Below, piece by piece: positions 1 through 9,472 of a DNA stretch of 64,000 bases; within the stretch, counting starts at the first letter, position 1, and each line of letters begins with the position of its first letter. Position numbers and translations under genes: made by a program. The notes beneath the pieces are model-generated. The model saw nothing but the letters and a program-made list of their open reading frames with translations, was not told where the DNA came from and did no database searches. Origin of the DNA: Corynebacterium oculi (GTDB lineage Bacteria > Actinomycetota > Actinomycetes > Mycobacteriales > Mycobacteriaceae); assembly GCF_001412105.1 (NCBI RefSeq), contig NZ_LKST01000001.1, positions 744,001-808,000 of the forward strand. Direction: 5' to 3'.

Positions 1-312
1 GAGGCCGTGGTGGTCAGCCGTACCCCCGAAATCACCCCCGATCAGCGTGTGATGTTACGCAGGTTTGAGGGAATCGTGCACGCGCACCACTACGTCATGC
101 TCGATTACAACGTCGCCCGCGCCCGCCTGGAGGAGGCCACCTCCATCACACCGGGGCTCTCCGGCCCCACGGTTTCACCCCTGACCAGGCCCGATTGGGT
201 GGCGGTGCGCGCCATGATCCCGCGCTCGGAGGCGAACGACGTCATGGACGCCCTCGCCGGGGTGGGGGCGGAGGCGATCCTGGCCACGGATCTGCGGATA
301 GCGAGGATCTAG
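1..312 (+). CDS. hisG: ATP phosphoribosyltransferase, C-terminal part (HisG, long form)
   Basis: The reading frame is open from the first base, so the start lies outside the window. The roughly 100 visible residues match the C-terminal HisG_C (ACT-like) regulatory domain of the long, hexameric HisG. They run from a VVSRTPE segment through the YVMLDYN stretch to the ILATDLRIARI end. HisG condenses ATP with PRPP in the first step of histidine synthesis, and this domain is where histidine binds for feedback inhibition. The catalytic domain is not visible. A gap of 67 bp separates it from aspA, which has its own ribosome binding site and a TAGTAT -10-like box at 332-337. Confidence 0.9.
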   Translation, partial: EAVVVSRTPEITPDQRVMLRRFEGIVHAHHYVMLDYNVARARLEEATSITPGLSGPTVSPLTRPDWVAVRAMIPRSEANDVMDALAGVGAEAILATDLRIARI

Positions 313-379
313 GCAAAACCCACATCCTCGCTAGTATGGAGGCGTCAATTCACCCATCGAGAAAGGACGCCGTTTCCAC

Positions 380-1858
380 ATGGCCACGTCGAAAAAGACT
401 GCCAAGGCTAAGACTCAGGAAGCGAGCACCCCCACCCCGGGTACTCGGACGGAGGAGGATCTGCTGGGAACCATGGAGGTTCCCGCCTCCGCGTACTACG
501 GCATTCACACCCTGCGCGCCGTGGAGAACTTCCAGATCTCCCGCAACACCATCAATCAGGTGCCCGCCTTCATTCGTGGAATGGTTCAGGTGAAAAAGGC
601 CACGGCCATGGCCAACCGCCGCCTGCACACCCTGCCTCGGAAGAAAGCGGAGGCCATCATCTGGGCCTGCGATCAGATCCTGGAGAAGGGCCGGTGCATG
701 GATCAATTCCCCATCGACCTCTTCCAGGGCGGGGCCGGAACCAGCCTCAACATGAACACCAACGAGGTGATCGCCAATCTCGCCCTGGAGCACCTGGGCG
801 AGCCCAAGGGTTCCTACAACATCATCAACCCCAACGATGACGTGAACATGTCGCAGTCCACCAATGATGCCTACCCCACCGGCTTCCGCCTGGGCGTGTA
901 CAACGAGTTGATGAGCCTCATCGAGGCTTACGACGCCCTCCAATCCGCCTTCCAGGCCAAGGGCGCGGAGTTCGAGGACATCCTCAAGATGGGCCGCACG
1001 CAGCTCCAAGACGCCGTGCCCATGACCCTGGGCGACGAGTTCCGCGCCTTCGCCTCCAATCTCAGCGAGGAGCAGGCCATCATGCGGGCGGCCGCCGATC
1101 GCCTCCTGGAGGTCAACCTCGGGGCCACGGCCATTGGCACCGGGGTGAACACGCCTGCGGGCTACCGGCATCAGGTGGTGGCCGCCCTCAGCGAGACCAC
1201 CGGCCTGGAGATCAAGTCCGCCAAGGATCTCATCGAGGCCACCTCCGATACCGGCGCCTACGTGCTGGCGCATTCCGCGATCAAGCGCGCGGCCATGAAG
1301 CTCTCCAAGATCTGTAACGATCTGCGCCTGCTCTCCTCCGGCCCCACGGCGGGCCTCCACGAGATCAACCTGCCCCCACGCCAGGCGGGCTCCTCCATCA
1401 TGCCGGGCAAGGTCAATCCGGTGATCCCGGAGGTGGTCAACCAGGTGTGCTTCAAGGTCTTTGGCAATGATCTCACCGTGGCGATGGCCGCCGAGGCCGG
1501 CCAGTTGCAGCTCAACGTGATGGAGCCAGTGATCGGGGAGGCCCTGTTCGAGTCCCTGCGTATCCTGCGCAACGCTGCGGATACGCTGCGCACCAAGTGC
1601 GTCACGGGCATCACCGCCAACGCGGAGGTGTGCCGCGCCTACGTGGAAAACTCCATCGGCATCGTCACCTACCTCAACCCCTTCATCGGCCACCACAACG
1701 GCGATCTCATTGCCAAGGAGGCCGCCGCCACCGGGGCCAAGGTGCGCGACCTGGTGCTGGACAAGGGTCTGATGGATAAGGAGACCCTGGATCGGGTGTT
1801 GTCCAAGGAGAACCTCATGCACCCGGAGTTCCGCGGCACCATTTATCTGGACGATTAA
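380..1858 (+). CDS. aspA: Aspartate ammonia-lyase (aspartase)
   Basis: Deaminates L-aspartate to fumarate and ammonia. The 492-residue protein has the fumarase/aspartase superfamily layout: [13 protein letters not shown] near residue 155, [11 protein letters not shown] near 255, and the flexible catalytic loop signature [10 protein letters not shown] near 338-347. The first 20 residues are a Lys/Thr/Pro-rich extension not needed for the fold. The ATG at 380 follows a GAAAGGA Shine-Dalgarno at about 360. The next gene is a Dcu-type carrier, and the pair fits aspartate uptake, deamination and fumarate/succinate exchange. Fumarase was considered, but the sequence fits aspartase better, and the Dcu partner supports this. 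Confidence 0.93.
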   Translation: MATSKKTAKAKTQEASTPTPGTRTEEDLLGTMEVPASAYYGIHTLRAVENFQISRNTINQVPAFIRGMVQVKKATAMANRRLHTLPRKKAEAIIWACDQILEKGRCMDQFPIDLFQGGAGTSLNMNTNEVIANLALEHLGEPKGSYNIINPNDDVNMSQSTNDAYPTGFRLGVYNELMSLIEAYDALQSAFQAKGAEFEDILKMGRTQLQDAVPMTLGDEFRAFASNLSEEQAIMRAAADRLLEVNLGATAIGTGVNTPAGYRHQVVAALSETTGLEIKSAKDLIEATSDTGAYVLAHSAIKRAAMKLSKICNDLRLLSSGPTAGLHEINLPPRQAGSSIMPGKVNPVIPEVVNQVCFKVFGNDLTVAMAAEAGQLQLNVMEPVIGEALFESLRILRNAADTLRTKCVTGITANAEVCRAYVENSIGIVTYLNPFIGHHNGDLIAKEAAATGAKVRDLVLDKGLMDKETLDRVLSKENLMHPEFRGTIYLDD

Positions 1859-1953
1859 TCGGTTAAGCAATCTCACATAAGTTGCCTGGCCAGGGGCCCA
1901 CGCAGGATAATTAGCGGTGCTACATAACCGCATATCGGAAAGGGCTTTCTCCG

Positions 1954-3261
1954 ATGCTGATCCTGCATATTGCGATCGTCCTCGCGGCGATCGTGCTGGG
2001 CGCCCGGCTTGGCTCCATCGCCATCGGCTTTGCCGGTGGCCTCGGCGTCTTGCTCCTGGGCCTCACCGGCGTTCCGGTGAGCCGGGAAGACATTCCCTTC
2101 GACGTCATTGGCATCATCATGGCGGTGATCGCCGCCATCGCCGCCATGCAGCGCGCCGGGGGGATGGATCTCCTGGTGTACTGGGCGGAGCGTTTCTTGC
2201 GGCGCAATCCCCGCCAGATTACGTTCTGGGCCCCGGTGGTCACCTATCTCATGACGGTCTTTGCCGGCACCGGGCACACCTCCTTTTCCACGCTGCCGGT
2301 GATCGTGGAGGTGGCCAAGGAGGGCAAGGTGCGCCCTTCACGCCCGCTCTCGGTGGCGGTGGTGGCCGCGCAGATGGGCATCGTGGCCTCGCCCATCTCC
2401 GCCGCCGTGGTCTTTTTGGCCTCCATCCTTGAGCCCCTGGGGGTGTCCTATCTCTCACTGCTTGCGGTGGTCATTCCCGCCACGTTCCTCGCTATCTTCC
2501 CCACGGCCTGGTTGAGCAATCGCCTGGGCAAGGAGTTGGAGGATGATCCGATCTACCGCGAGCGCATGGAGCAGGGCCTGGTCAAGGAGCCGTCGATAAG
2601 CTCCGCCTATAGCCCTACCCGCGCGGCTAAGGCCTCCGTGGGGATCTTCCTGGCCGCCATCGTGCTGGTGGTGCTGTACGCCACGCTCACCTCCTCCCAG
2701 GTGGGGTTGATCGCGGATCCCACGCTGCCGCGCAATGAGGCGATCATGGCGCTGATGCTCAGCGCCGCCACCGTCATCGTGGTGGTCACCAGGATTCCGG
2801 CCGGGGACATCCTCAACACCCAGGTGTTTCGCTCCGGCATGTCCGCCTGCATTTGCGTCCTGGGCGTGGCCTGGCTGGGTACCACCATCATCAAGAACAA
2901 CATGGAGGGCATCGAGTCCCTCGCCGGTTCCGTGCTTCAGTCCAGCCCCTGGCTGCTGGCCGTGGTGCTCTTCTTTGCCGCCGCGCTGCTGTACTCGCAG
3001 GCCGCCACCACCCAGGCGCTCATGCCCGCCGCGCTGGCCATGGGGGTGAGCCCGCTGACCGCCGTGGCGGCCTTCCCGGCGGTGTCGGCTCTCTTTGTGC
3101 TGCCCACGTATCCCACGCTGCTCGCGGCGGTGGAGATGGACGATACCGGCTCCACCCGCATCGGCCGGGCCGTGTTTAATCACCCCTTCCTCATTCCGGG
3201 TGTGGTGTACACGGTGATTGCGGTGGCGCTGGGGTATCTCTTCGGCTCGGTTCTGCTCTAG
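1954..3261 (+). CDS. Anaerobic C4-dicarboxylate transporter, Dcu (DcuA/DcuB) family
   Basis: Integral membrane carrier of 435 residues, close to the 433-446 usual for DcuA/DcuB. It consists of about ten hydrophobic segments and starts MLILHIAIVLAAIVLGARLG. Family segments include FAGTGHTSFSTLPVI near residue 105 and QMGIVASPISAAVV near 140. Dcu proteins exchange aspartate, fumarate or malate for succinate. A strong GGAAAGGG ribosome binding site (1937-1944) precedes the ATG. It lies 95 bp downstream of aspA on the same strand, which points to a joint role in aspartate/fumarate metabolism. DcuA and DcuB cannot be told apart by reading alone. Confidence 0.9.
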   Translation: MLILHIAIVLAAIVLGARLGSIAIGFAGGLGVLLLGLTGVPVSREDIPFDVIGIIMAVIAAIAAMQRAGGMDLLVYWAERFLRRNPRQITFWAPVVTYLMTVFAGTGHTSFSTLPVIVEVAKEGKVRPSRPLSVAVVAAQMGIVASPISAAVVFLASILEPLGVSYLSLLAVVIPATFLAIFPTAWLSNRLGKELEDDPIYRERMEQGLVKEPSISSAYSPTRAAKASVGIFLAAIVLVVLYATLTSSQVGLIADPTLPRNEAIMALMLSAATVIVVVTRIPAGDILNTQVFRSGMSACICVLGVAWLGTTIIKNNMEGIESLAGSVLQSSPWLLAVVLFFAAALLYSQAATTQALMPAALAMGVSPLTAVAAFPAVSALFVLPTYPTLLAAVEMDDTGSTRIGRAVFNHPFLIPGVVYTVIAVALGYLFGSVLL

Positions 3262-3315
3262 CCTTGATCCCGCATCGCCCCCCACGCCGCACCCCGCGCG
3301 GCTAGGCTAAACATC

Positions 3316-4962
3316 ATGACCCTCACCGATGTTGATATTGCCCAGGCACACCGCCTGGAACCGATCACCGAGATCGCCCGGCGCGCGGGTCTTCCCGAGG
3401 CCGCGCTGATTCCCTACGGCACCACCAAGGCGAAGGTGGACGTCAGCGCCTTGCCTCAGCAAGAACCCGGCAAGCTCGTCCTGGTTACCGGGATGTCGCC
3501 CACGCCCGCGGGGGAGGGCAAGTCCACCGTGTTGATCGGCCTGGCCGATGCCCTCCGGGAGGCCGGGCATCGCGCCGTCGCCGCGCTGCGGGAGCCCTCG
3601 CAGGGGCCGGTCATGGGGATCAAGGGCGGCGCCGCGGGTGGGGGATACTCGCAGGTGGTGCCCATGGAGGATATTAACCTGCACTTTACGGGCGATTTCC
3701 ACGCCATCGCGGCGGCCACCAATACCCTGGCCGCGCTGATTGATAATCACATTCACCAGGGCAATACCCTGGGCATTGATCCGCGCCAGGTGACCTGGCA
3801 GCGCTGCCTGGACGTCAACGATCGTTCCCTGCGCGGGGTCATCACGGGCCTGGGCGGGAGGGCCCACGGGGTGCCCACGGAGACGGGCTTTACCATCACC
3901 GCCGCGAGCGAGATCATGGCGGTGCTCGGCCTGGCCACGGACGCGGAGGATCTCAAGGAACGCCTGGGGCGCATCACCATCGGATATACCTACGCCGGGG
4001 AGCCGGTGACGGCCTCGGATGTGCAGGCCCAGGGGGCGCTCGCGGCGTTGCTCAAGGACGCCCTGCACCCCAACCTGGTGCAAACGCTGGGCGGCACTCC
4101 GGCCTTTGTGCACGGCGGTCCTTTTGCCAATATCGCCCACGGATGCAATACACTGCTGGCCACCCGCACGGCGCTTCGGTGCGGGGAGGTGGTGGTCACG
4201 GAGGCCGGCTTTGGTTCCGATCTGGGGGCGGAGAAGTTCTTTGACATCAAGGCTCGCTACGGCCTGGACGTGGCGGGCACGGTGATCGTAGCCACCATTC
4301 GCTCCCTGAAGTTTAACGGCGAGGCCCAGGATTACTCCGTGGAGGATACCGAGGCGCTGCGCCGGGGTTTGGTGAACCTGGATCGCCACGTGCGCAACGT
4401 GCGCAGGTTCGGCGTGGAGCCGGTGGTGGCGCTGAACCTGTTTAGCGCCGATACCTCGGCGGAGCGCGAGGTGGTGGCCGGCTGGGCCGCGGATCAGGGC
4501 GTGCGGCTGTGCGAGGTGGAGGTGTGGGCCAAGGGCGGCGCGGGGGCCGCCGATCTGGCCCGGGCCGTCATGGATCACCTCGGGGAGGGCTCCCACCCGC
4601 TGTACGATCCGAGCGAGGGGATAAAGGAATCCATTGCTACCATCGCCCGGGAAATCTACGGGGCCGCCGCCGTGGAGTTTTCACCGCGCGCGAAGAAGGA
4701 CTTGGCGCGCCTGCGTCGCCACGGTTGGGATCGGCTGCCGGTGTGCATTTCTAAGACGCAGTATTCTTTCAGCGACGATCCCTCGGCGCTGGGTGCGCCG
4801 GAGGGGCACACTCTGCACGTGCGCGAGCTGCTGCCGCGCACGGGGGCGGGTTTTGTGGTGGTGCTCACCGGGGACGTGATGACCATGCCGGGGCTGCCTA
4901 AGCGTCCGGCGGCCAACGGCATCGACATGTCCGCCGACGGCACCATCAGCGGATTGTTCTAG
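3316..4962 (+). CDS. fhs: Formate--tetrahydrofolate ligase
   Basis: ATP-dependent formation of 10-formyl-THF from formate and THF, feeding purine and formyl-Met-tRNA synthesis. The 548 residues match the family length. The P-loop-like SPTPAGEGKST lies near residues 60-70, followed by LREPSQGPVMGIKGGAAGGGYSQ-type sequence and VVTEAGFGSDLGAEKF near 295. The start is probably leaderless: a TAGGCT -10 at 3303-3308 sits 7 nt before the ATG and no Shine-Dalgarno is present. Its stop codon overlaps the stop of the converging RecB-like gene at 4959-4962. Confidence 0.95.
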   Translation: MTLTDVDIAQAHRLEPITEIARRAGLPEAALIPYGTTKAKVDVSALPQQEPGKLVLVTGMSPTPAGEGKSTVLIGLADALREAGHRAVAALREPSQGPVMGIKGGAAGGGYSQVVPMEDINLHFTGDFHAIAAATNTLAALIDNHIHQGNTLGIDPRQVTWQRCLDVNDRSLRGVITGLGGRAHGVPTETGFTITAASEIMAVLGLATDAEDLKERLGRITIGYTYAGEPVTASDVQAQGALAALLKDALHPNLVQTLGGTPAFVHGGPFANIAHGCNTLLATRTALRCGEVVVTEAGFGSDLGAEKFFDIKARYGLDVAGTVIVATIRSLKFNGEAQDYSVEDTEALRRGLVNLDRHVRNVRRFGVEPVVALNLFSADTSAEREVVAGWAADQGVRLCEVEVWAKGGAGAADLARAVMDHLGEGSHPLYDPSEGIKESIATIAREIYGAAAVEFSPRAKKDLARLRRHGWDRLPVCISKTQYSFSDDPSALGAPEGHTLHVRELLPRTGAGFVVVLTGDVMTMPGLPKRPAANGIDMSADGTISGLF

Positions 4963-5753
4963 GGCGCTTCCCCCGGCCAGCCGGGGTACTGCGGCGGGGT
5001 GCCCCCGAAGGCGGGGCAGTATTCCTGGAAGGAGCACCAGCCGCAGAGTTTGGAGGTCTTGGGCGCAAAGGTGCCGTCCTGCCCGTCGCGGACGATGGCC
5101 TCCCATAGGCGGGCGAGGTCGCGCTCAAAGTACTCCAGTTCCTCCTTGGAGGGGGAGAGCAGCATGTCGTCATGCACCTTGAGGTACATAAGGCGGAGTT
5201 GATCGGGGATCTTTCCGTGCAGCCGCCAATACACCAGGGCGTAGAAGCGCATCTGGAACTGGGCGCTCTGGGCGTAGCGCGGCGGCGGTTTCTTGCCGGT
5301 CTTATAGTCCACCACGCGCACCTGACCGGTGGGGGCGATGTCGATGCGGTCGATGAAGCCGCGCACGGGCACCCCGTTGGGCAGGGTGGTGCCCACGTAT
5401 TGCTCGCAGGAGTGGGCGTCAAAGCCCTGGGGGTTTTCCATCATAAAGTACCCCTTGAGCAGGGTGCGGCACTCCACCAGGAAGGGGTATTCCTCGGGCA
5501 CGAGTTCCACGAGGTCTGGGTCCTCCGCGCACATGCGCTCCCAGTGCGGCTTAAGGCGCTTGACGGCCGCAGGGTAGGAGCGCTGCTCGCGGGGCCAGGC
5601 GTGCATGTCCTCTAAAACGGCGTGCACCAGGGTTCCCTTGACCTGCGCCACGGTGGAGGGCTCGGGGAGTTTATCAATCGCCCGGAAGCGATAAAGCAGG
5701 GGGCATTGCTGATAATCGTTGGCGCGCGAGGGGGAGAGGGCCGGAGAACTCAT
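4959..5753 (-). CDS. RecB-family PD-(D/E)XK exonuclease with Fe-S cluster ligands
   Basis: Putative nuclease of 264 residues. The PD-(D/E)XK core is visible as GFIDRID and VVDYKTGK, giving the catalytic Asp and Lys. A Cys near position 17 (DYQQCP) together with the C-terminal set C237-x2-C-x5-C246 matches the 4Fe-4S clasp of AddB and Cas4-type RecB nucleases. There is no helicase domain and there are no cas genes, so this is the stand-alone actinobacterial type, probably acting in DNA repair. The frame stays open far upstream, but only the ATG at 5753 makes sense. It begins the domain and lies 8 nt after a TAGGCT -10 (5762-5767 on the complement), which suggests a leaderless transcript. Confidence 0.85.
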   Translation of the reverse strand: MSSPALSPSRANDYQQCPLLYRFRAIDKLPEPSTVAQVKGTLVHAVLEDMHAWPREQRSYPAAVKRLKPHWERMCAEDPDLVELVPEEYPFLVECRTLLKGYFMMENPQGFDAHSCEQYVGTTLPNGVPVRGFIDRIDIAPTGQVRVVDYKTGKKPPPRYAQSAQFQMRFYALVYWRLHGKIPDQLRLMYLKVHDDMLLSPSKEELEYFERDLARLWEAIVRDGQDGTFAPKTSKLCGWCSFQEYCPAFGGTPPQYPGWPGEAP

Positions 5754-5787
5754 GGCTTCCCAGCCTAACCATGATTGACTGGTGGGT

Positions 5788-7010
5788 ATGAATGAGACCA
5801 CCGATTTCCTCGATTTCCTTGCCGCCTCCCCCAGCGCGGCGCACGCTGCCCGAGAGGTGGAGCGCCGCCTGGGGTTTTCTGCCCTCGACCCGGCCCGCAC
5901 CTGGGCCCTGCCCACCGGGGGATACTCTCCCTGCGCCGGGGCGGGGCCGTCGTGGCGTGGTGGGTGCCCGAGGAGGTGGGCCCGGATTCCGGGGTGCGGA
6001 TCATCGGGGCCCACACGGATTCGCCCGGTTTTGTGCTGAAGCCGCAGCCGGAACGCTTCTCTGCGGGGTGGCCGCAGGCCGGGGTGGAGGTCTACGGTGG
6101 GCCGCTGCTGTCCTCGTGGTTCGACCGGGAGTTGTCCCTGGCTGGGGAGGTGGTGCTGGCCGATGGCTCCCGCACCCTGATCCACACGGAGCCGGTGCTG
6201 CGGATCCCGCGCCTGGCCATTCACCTGGATCGGGATGCGGAGATCAACCGTCAAACGCACGTGCAGCCCATTCTTACGGCGGCCGAGTCCACCGTGAGTG
6301 AGGTGATCGCCCAGGCCGCGGGCGTGGAGCCCCATGACATTTTTGGGCACTGGCTTATGCTTGCCGACGCCCAGCCGCCCCGCCTCAGCGGCGATCTGCT
6401 GGCCTCGGGCAGGCTGGACAATCTGACCTCGGTGTATGCGGGTATGCGCGCGCTGGAGGGCGCGGTGGCCTCGGGGGAGGAGGGCACGGACATCTGGGTG
6501 TTGGCGGCCTTTGACCACGAGGAGGTGGGCAGCGCCAGCACGCGCGGGGCGGCTGGGCCGATGCTGGGGGAGGTACTGGATCGCATCGCGGCGGCCTGCG
6601 GGCTCGATCCGTATCCCCTGTACGCGCGCTCCACGATGGTCTCGGCCGATGCCGCGCACGCGGTGCACCCCAATTACCCGGAGAAGCACGATTCCGAGCA
6701 CCGCCCGCTACTCGGGCGCGGCCCGGTGACCAAGATCAACGCCAATCAGCGCTATGCCTCTACCGCCGCCACCACGGCGATGTGGCGGCGGTGCTGCGAG
6801 GCCGCGGGCGTGCCCTCCCAGGTGTTCGCGGGCAATAATGCGGTGCCCTGTGGTTCCACCATCGGCCCCATCTCCGCCACGCGCCTGGGCATTGACACCG
6901 TGGACGTGGGCGTGCCGCTGCTGTCCATGCATTCAGCCCGCGAGGTCTGTGCGGCGCAGGACATGGTGTGGTTCCGGGAGGCCCTTGAGGCATACTTGAT
7001 CAACAGTTAA
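5788..7010 (+). pseudogene. M18 family aminopeptidase, frameshifted
   Basis: Zinc aminopeptidase of the M18 (aspartyl aminopeptidase) family split over two frames. The N-terminus (MNETTDFLDFL to LPTGGYS) is read in one frame from 5788. From LRRGGAVVAWW onward the protein continues in another frame to 7010. The switch falls at 5926-5930, where CTCTCC would need to be CTCC, so a duplicated TC fits the data. All expected metal and catalytic residues remain downstream: GAHTDSPG, GRLDNL, FDHEEVGS and the C-terminal SMHSARE. The repaired protein would have about 406 residues, shorter than typical M18 enzymes (about 420-430) but complete. The change could be genuine inactivation or a sequencing error. 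No alternative start restores the N-terminus. Confidence 0.85.
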
Positions 7011-7043
7011 GTACCCCCGAGCCCCATAGGAGGAGCACCCCTC

Positions 7044-7880
7044 ATGGCCTATTCCGGCCCCTTTCAGCCCGGCGATCGCGTTCAACTTACCGACGCCAAG
7101 CGGCGGCACTTTACCATCGTGCTCACCGAGGGCGGGGTGTTTCACACGCACAAGGGGCAGATCTTCCACGATGACATCATCGGCCTGGACGAGGGCAGCG
7201 TGGTGCGCTCGGTGCAGGGCAGCGAGTTCCTGCTCTTCCGGCACCTCCTGGTGGATCACGTGCTATCCATGCCGCGCGGCGCGGCGGTGATCTATCCCAA
7301 GGATGCCGCCCAGATCCTGGTGGAGGGCGATATTTTTCCCGGGGCACGGGTGTTGGAGGCCGGGGCGGGTTCCGGGGCGTTATCCATGGCGCTGCTGCGG
7401 GCCGTGGGGGAGAAAGGGGAGGTATTTTCCTACGAGATCCGCAAGGATCACCTGGAATACGCCGAGAATAATGTGGACGAGTATTTTGGCCAGCGCCCGG
7501 CCAACTGGCACCCGCGCCTGGGGGACTTTGGGCAGGTGCGCGCGGCGGATCTTGGCGGGCCGGTGGATCGGATCATCCTGGACATGGTGGAGCCGTGGCA
7601 CTTCCTGGATACCGCCCGCGATCTTCTCATTCCCGGCGGCGTGCTGATGACGTACGTGGCCACCGTGCCGCAGCTGATGAACACGATGGAAACGATCCGG
7701 GGGCTCAAGTGCTTTGCCGAGCCGCGCGCCTGGGAGTCCCTGGTGCGCGACTGGCGGGTGGAGGGCCTGGCCACCCGCCCCGAGCACCGCATGAACGCGC
7801 ACACGGCGTTCCTGGTGAGCGCGCGTCGTTTAGCGGACGGGGTGACGCCCCCGCGGCCGCAACGCAAGGCGCGTCGATAG
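7044..7880 (+). CDS. trmI: tRNA (adenine(58)-N1)-methyltransferase TrmI
   Basis: Methylates N1 of adenine 58 in the T-loop of tRNA using SAM. The protein has 278 residues. Its N-terminal small beta domain starts with FQPGDRVQL and holds HTHKGQIFHDDIIG. The Rossmann methyltransferase has motif I VLEAGAGSGALSMAL near residue 104 and the motif IV region DRIILDMVEPW near 175. The AGGAGG ribosome binding site at about 7030 supports the ATG at 7044. In actinobacteria this gene usually sits just upstream of arc, as here (29 bp away). Confidence 0.94.
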   Translation: MAYSGPFQPGDRVQLTDAKRRHFTIVLTEGGVFHTHKGQIFHDDIIGLDEGSVVRSVQGSEFLLFRHLLVDHVLSMPRGAAVIYPKDAAQILVEGDIFPGARVLEAGAGSGALSMALLRAVGEKGEVFSYEIRKDHLEYAENNVDEYFGQRPANWHPRLGDFGQVRAADLGGPVDRIILDMVEPWHFLDTARDLLIPGGVLMTYVATVPQLMNTMETIRGLKCFAEPRAWESLVRDWRVEGLATRPEHRMNAHTAFLVSARRLADGVTPPRPQRKARR

Positions 7881-7909
7881 GCGGTTTTTGCTTAGGCTAG
7901 GCTAGACAC

Positions 7910-9472
7910 ATGAGCAGCCCACGCCCCGACGCCCGGATGATTGATTTTGCCGACGAGGTCAAGGAGCTCAAACGCAACAACAGGTACCTGGGGGAGCGCA
8001 ACGCCAAGCTGGCGGAGATGCTGAAGTCCTCCCGGGATAAACTGTCCAATCTCTACCAGCAGATCGAGGACATGGCGGCCCCGCCGTCCACGTACGGGAC
8101 GTTCCTGGAGCGCTCCGACGACGGCTCCTCGGCCGAGATCATGAGCCAGGGGCGGCGGCTGCGCGTGCCCATGTCCCCGATGGTGTGCCTGGCCGATCTC
8201 ATCCCGGGGGTGGAGGTGCGCCTGGGGCAGGGCCACCAGCTGCTAGAGGGCACAGGCTTTCGCAGCACCGGGGAGCTGGCCACCATCACGCAGCTGCTGG
8301 GCCGCCACCGGGCGGTGGTGGAGGACTCCACGGGGGATCAGCAGGTGATCCGCCTGGCGGGGCCGCTGCTGGAGCACCCGCCTAAGGTGGGCGATACGCT
8401 GATCTACGATCCCAAGTCCGCCTATGGCTTCGAGGTGGTGCCCCGCTCCGAGGTGGCCCAGCTCTCCCTAGAGGAGGTGCCCAACGTCACCTACGAGGAC
8501 ATCGGGGGGCTCGATGCCCAGATCGAGCAGATTCACGACGCCGTGGAGCTGCCCTTTAGCCATCCGGAGCTCTACGCCGCCTATGACCTGCGCCCGCCCA
8601 AGGGCGTGTTGCTCTACGGGCCGCCCGGCTGCGGTAAAACGCTCATCGCCAAGGCGGTGGCCCATTCCCTGTCCCGGCGCGGTGGTTCCTCCGCGTACTT
8701 TTTCAACGTCAAGGGCCCGGAGTTGCTCAACAAGTACGTGGGCGAGACGGAGCGCCAGATCCGCACGATCTTCGAGCGCGCCCGGGAGTTAGCCTCCGGG
8801 GGCCGGCCGGTCATCATCTTCTTCGACGAGATGGAATCGCTCTTCCGCACCCGGGGTTCCGGGCGGAGCTCGGACGTGGAGACCACCATCGTCCCCCAGC
8901 TGCTCACGGAGTTAGACGGGGTGGAGAGCCTGCACAACGTGATCGTCATCGGCGCTACCAACCGGGAGGAGTTGATCGATCCGGCGATTCTCCGCCCCGG
9001 CCGCCTGGATGTGAAGATCCGCATCGAGCGCCCCGGCCCGGCCGCCGCCCGCGATATTTTCCGCCGCTACGTGGGCGGGGATATTCCCGTGGCCCAGCCC
9101 CCGGAGGAACTCATCGAGGCCGCCGTGGCGGAGATATTTGCCCCGCGCCCCTACGTGGAGCTGACCCTGAGCGACGGTTCCACGGCGGTGCTGCACTACG
9201 GGGATTTTGCCTCCGGGGCGATGATCTCCAACGTGGTTGATCGCGCCAAGAAGATCGCCATCAAGGAGCACCTGGCCGGGGCCTCCCAGGCGGGGATCAC
9301 CGCCGAGCACATGCGCGCGGCGGTGGCCGCGGAGCAACGCGAGAGCGAGGATCTGCCCAATACCTCCAACCCGGAGGAGTGGTCGCGCATCGTCGGGCGC
9401 AAGGACGCGCGCGTCATCGAGGCCCGCGCGCTCCGATATGGTGAGAGCCATGGCACGATTCCTGGGAACTGA
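7910..9472 (+). CDS. arc: Proteasome-associated AAA ATPase ARC (Mpa-like)
   Basis: Hexameric AAA ATPase that recognises and threads pupylated proteins. The 520 residues comprise an N-terminal coiled coil (about 10-55, binds Pup), tandem OB domains, and one AAA module with Walker A GPPGCGKT (about 237-244), Walker B IIFFDE (about 301) and the second region [16 protein letters not shown]. The C-terminus ends in [11 protein letters not shown] and lacks the Gln-Tyr-Leu tail with which Mpa opens the 20S proteasome gate. This agrees with the absence of prcB and prcA here. The promoter has two overlapping TAGGCT boxes (7893-7903) and the ATG follows 6 nt later, so the mRNA is probably leaderless. 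Confidence 0.96.
   Translation: MSSPRPDARMIDFADEVKELKRNNRYLGERNAKLAEMLKSSRDKLSNLYQQIEDMAAPPSTYGTFLERSDDGSSAEIMSQGRRLRVPMSPMVCLADLIPGVEVRLGQGHQLLEGTGFRSTGELATITQLLGRHRAVVEDSTGDQQVIRLAGPLLEHPPKVGDTLIYDPKSAYGFEVVPRSEVAQLSLEEVPNVTYEDIGGLDAQIEQIHDAVELPFSHPELYAAYDLRPPKGVLLYGPPGCGKTLIAKAVAHSLSRRGGSSAYFFNVKGPELLNKYVGETERQIRTIFERARELASGGRPVIIFFDEMESLFRTRGSGRSSDVETTIVPQLLTELDGVESLHNVIVIGATNREELIDPAILRPGRLDVKIRIERPGPAAARDIFRRYVGGDIPVAQPPEELIEAAVAEIFAPRPYVELTLSDGSTAVLHYGDFASGAMISNVVDRAKKIAIKEHLAGASQAGITAEHMRAAVAAEQRESEDLPNTSNPEEWSRIVGRKDARVIEARALRYGESHGTIPGN

Noticed and set aside
350-1933. A 527-codon open frame on the minus strand opposite aspA, and similar long antisense frames (for example 16946-19096 and 48586-50235)
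   Set aside because: High-GC genes keep antisense frames open through codon bias. These frames have low-complexity Gly/His/Ala/Arg-rich translations without family motifs, and lie opposite clear genes.
4959-5753. RecB-like Fe-S nuclease as Cas4
   Set aside because: Fe-S ligands and nuclease core fit both, but there is no CRISPR array or other cas gene, and the size and context match the stand-alone actinobacterial family.
5754-6701. Extension of the RecB-like gene to a 580-codon frame reaching 6701
   Set aside because: The extra part is antisense to the M18 aminopeptidase and has no nuclease or helicase sequence; the domain begins at the ATG at 5753.
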